DNA of 64,000 nt from Micromonospora sediminicola (GTDB taxonomy: Bacteria; Actinomycetota; Actinomycetes; Mycobacteriales; Micromonosporaceae). The first letter of the stretch is position 1. Each line of letters opens with the position of its first letter. The stretch is from positions 186,001 to 250,000 of the forward strand of contig NZ_FLRH01000003.1 in the NCBI RefSeq assembly GCF_900089585.1, in the 5' to 3' direction. The position numbers were made by a program, and so were the translations under genes. This document shows positions 63,088-64,000 of this stretch, piece by piece. The notes under the pieces are model-generated. The model searched no databases, was not told where the DNA came from, and saw only the letters and a list, made by a program, of their open reading frames with translations.

Positions 63088-64000
63088 ATGGCCACGCCAC
63101 AGACCCCCTACGACGCGGTGCTGCACGCCGCGCGCGACGTGACGAGGCTCGACTCCGCCCTGGACGCGGAGATGCTCGGCGCCGCGTTGCTGGGCAGCGT
63201 CTACGCCGTCGCGGAGCACGACCGCGAGCACGCCGTCCGCGAGTTCGTGGCCGGCTTCCTCGCCGCCACGTCCCGCCGGCGCAGCGCCGCCGCCACCACC
63301 ATCCGCGCCGTCTTCGCCACCCTGGTGCCCGACGCCGAGGGCGCCGCCCGGGTCCGGCCCGGCGCGCACGCCCCGGCATGGGCCGGCCAGCTCGGTCGGG
63401 TGCGCGTCACCGGCGCCTGGGCGTACGGCGACGTGTACGGCGACCAGACCTCCTACCTCGCCACGTTCGCGTACGACGACGAGGAGCAGGGCGGCCCGGA
63501 GCACGCCCTGGTGGCGCTCGTCGACCACAACATCGGCATCACCAAGGACGTGTTCGTCGGCGGCCCGGCGGCCCGGATCGTCGAGCAGGCCCGGGAGATC
63601 TGCACCGAGGACGAGTTCACCTGGTTCCGCACCGAGGACCCGGCCCGGATGCACGCGGGGGTGAGCCGTCACCTGGCGGTCACCGACGACCTCGCCGAGC
63701 TGCCCACCCAGGGTTCGCTCGCCACCGACCGGGCCCTGGTGGGCGCCCGGCTGGCCGTACTGCCCGGGCAGGCCCCGCCGGCCGGACCGGCCGTCGTGCT
63801 CCCGCCCACCGACGAGGAACGGACCCGCCTGGTACGCGCCTTCCTCGACTCGCCCGAGGCCGCCCGGTTCGGCCTGCCCCAGGTCGCCGACGGCGAGCTG
63901 GCCTCCCTGCACTTCTGCCTCGGCCTGCTGCTCGACCACGCGGCGAGCTTCCCGGACGCGGACCCGATGCGGTGGAGCCCGATGGTGGCCGAGCTGTTCC
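63088..64000 (+). CDS. Conserved hypothetical protein, cut by window end
   Basis: 304 residues visible, no stop before the right edge. TPYDAVLHAARDVTRLDSALDAEMLGAALLGSVYAVAE begins a helical region. The middle has VTGAWAYGDVYGDQTSYLATFAYDDEEQGGPEHALVALVDHNIGITKDVF, rich in acidic residues. No named family recognised. The ATG follows a TAGGGT box at leaderless spacing. Confidence 0.7.
   Translation, partial: MATPQTPYDAVLHAARDVTRLDSALDAEMLGAALLGSVYAVAEHDREHAVREFVAGFLAATSRRRSAAATTIRAVFATLVPDAEGAARVRPGAHAPAWAGQLGRVRVTGAWAYGDVYGDQTSYLATFAYDDEEQGGPEHALVALVDHNIGITKDVFVGGPAARIVEQAREICTEDEFTWFRTEDPARMHAGVSRHLAVTDDLAELPTQGSLATDRALVGARLAVLPGQAPPAGPAVVLPPTDEERTRLVRAFLDSPEAARFGLPQVADGELASLHFCLGLLLDHAASFPDADPMRWSPMVAELF

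Overview
The window is high-GC actinomycete DNA: strong third-position GC bias, many GTG starts, 1-4 nt gene overlaps, GC-rich hairpins without U-tracts, and several apparently leaderless genes. The short interspersed repeats and overall gene content suggest the family Micromonosporaceae, probably Micromonospora or a close relative. This is an inference; there is no 16S rRNA gene here. About 60 protein genes are supported. I see no tRNA, rRNA, CRISPR array or insertion-sequence transposase.

Layout. (1) 1-3387: a fatty-acid module, thiolase divergent from fabG and a MaoC dehydratase, in the same arrangement as mycobacterial fadA2/fabG4/htdX. (2) 3473-7425: a tightly coupled four-gene operon of a Nudix-winged-helix regulator, a J-domain/pseudokinase, a vWA protein and a second adenylosuccinate synthetase-like enzyme. 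This is the most unusual unit. (3) 7442-10714: two DedA paralogues flanking a two-component system. (4) 10689-17745: a TetR regulator, SCP2 protein, acyl-CoA dehydrogenase, acyl-CoA ligase and two exported enzymes. (5) 17729-28490: housekeeping genes (purD, purA, fba) mixed with an AbiEi/DUF559 protein, an EspI-like ParA ATPase, a LOG protein and a holin-like protein. (6) 28629-32098: an ECF sigma factor with an LCP protein, and an LPXTG surface protein. (7) 32321-36276: the Hen1/Pnkp RNA-repair pair. (8) 36335-39301: DedA, ArsR, pyrE and an SDR. (9) 39298-46456: membrane proteins and a DUF350/DUF2617/DUF4178/DUF4247/aminopropyltransferase cluster. (10) 46544-59251: the heat-shock regulon, clpB and dnaK-grpE-dnaJ-hspR, with HspR-type HAIR operators before clpB and dnaK. 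Between these lie an epoxide hydrolase with its TetR regulator and a KhtTU-like antiporter pair. (11) 59462-64000: two dynamin-like GTPases resembling Streptomyces DynA/DynB, and a partial gene.

Two families of short interspersed repeats run through the first half. Family A has five copies, each exactly 20-11-20 bp (51 bp, or 17 codons). Family B has three copies, each a 61-bp inverted repeat with 21-bp arms and a 19-nt spacer. Several copies lie inside genes or supply stop codons, so they have reshaped the ends and linkers of proteins. Many genes (purA, fba, pyrE, clpB, hspR-dnaK) also lie close together in Mycobacterium tuberculosis between about Rv0350 and Rv0384, so the backbone is an old actinobacterial neighbourhood with lineage-specific insertions.
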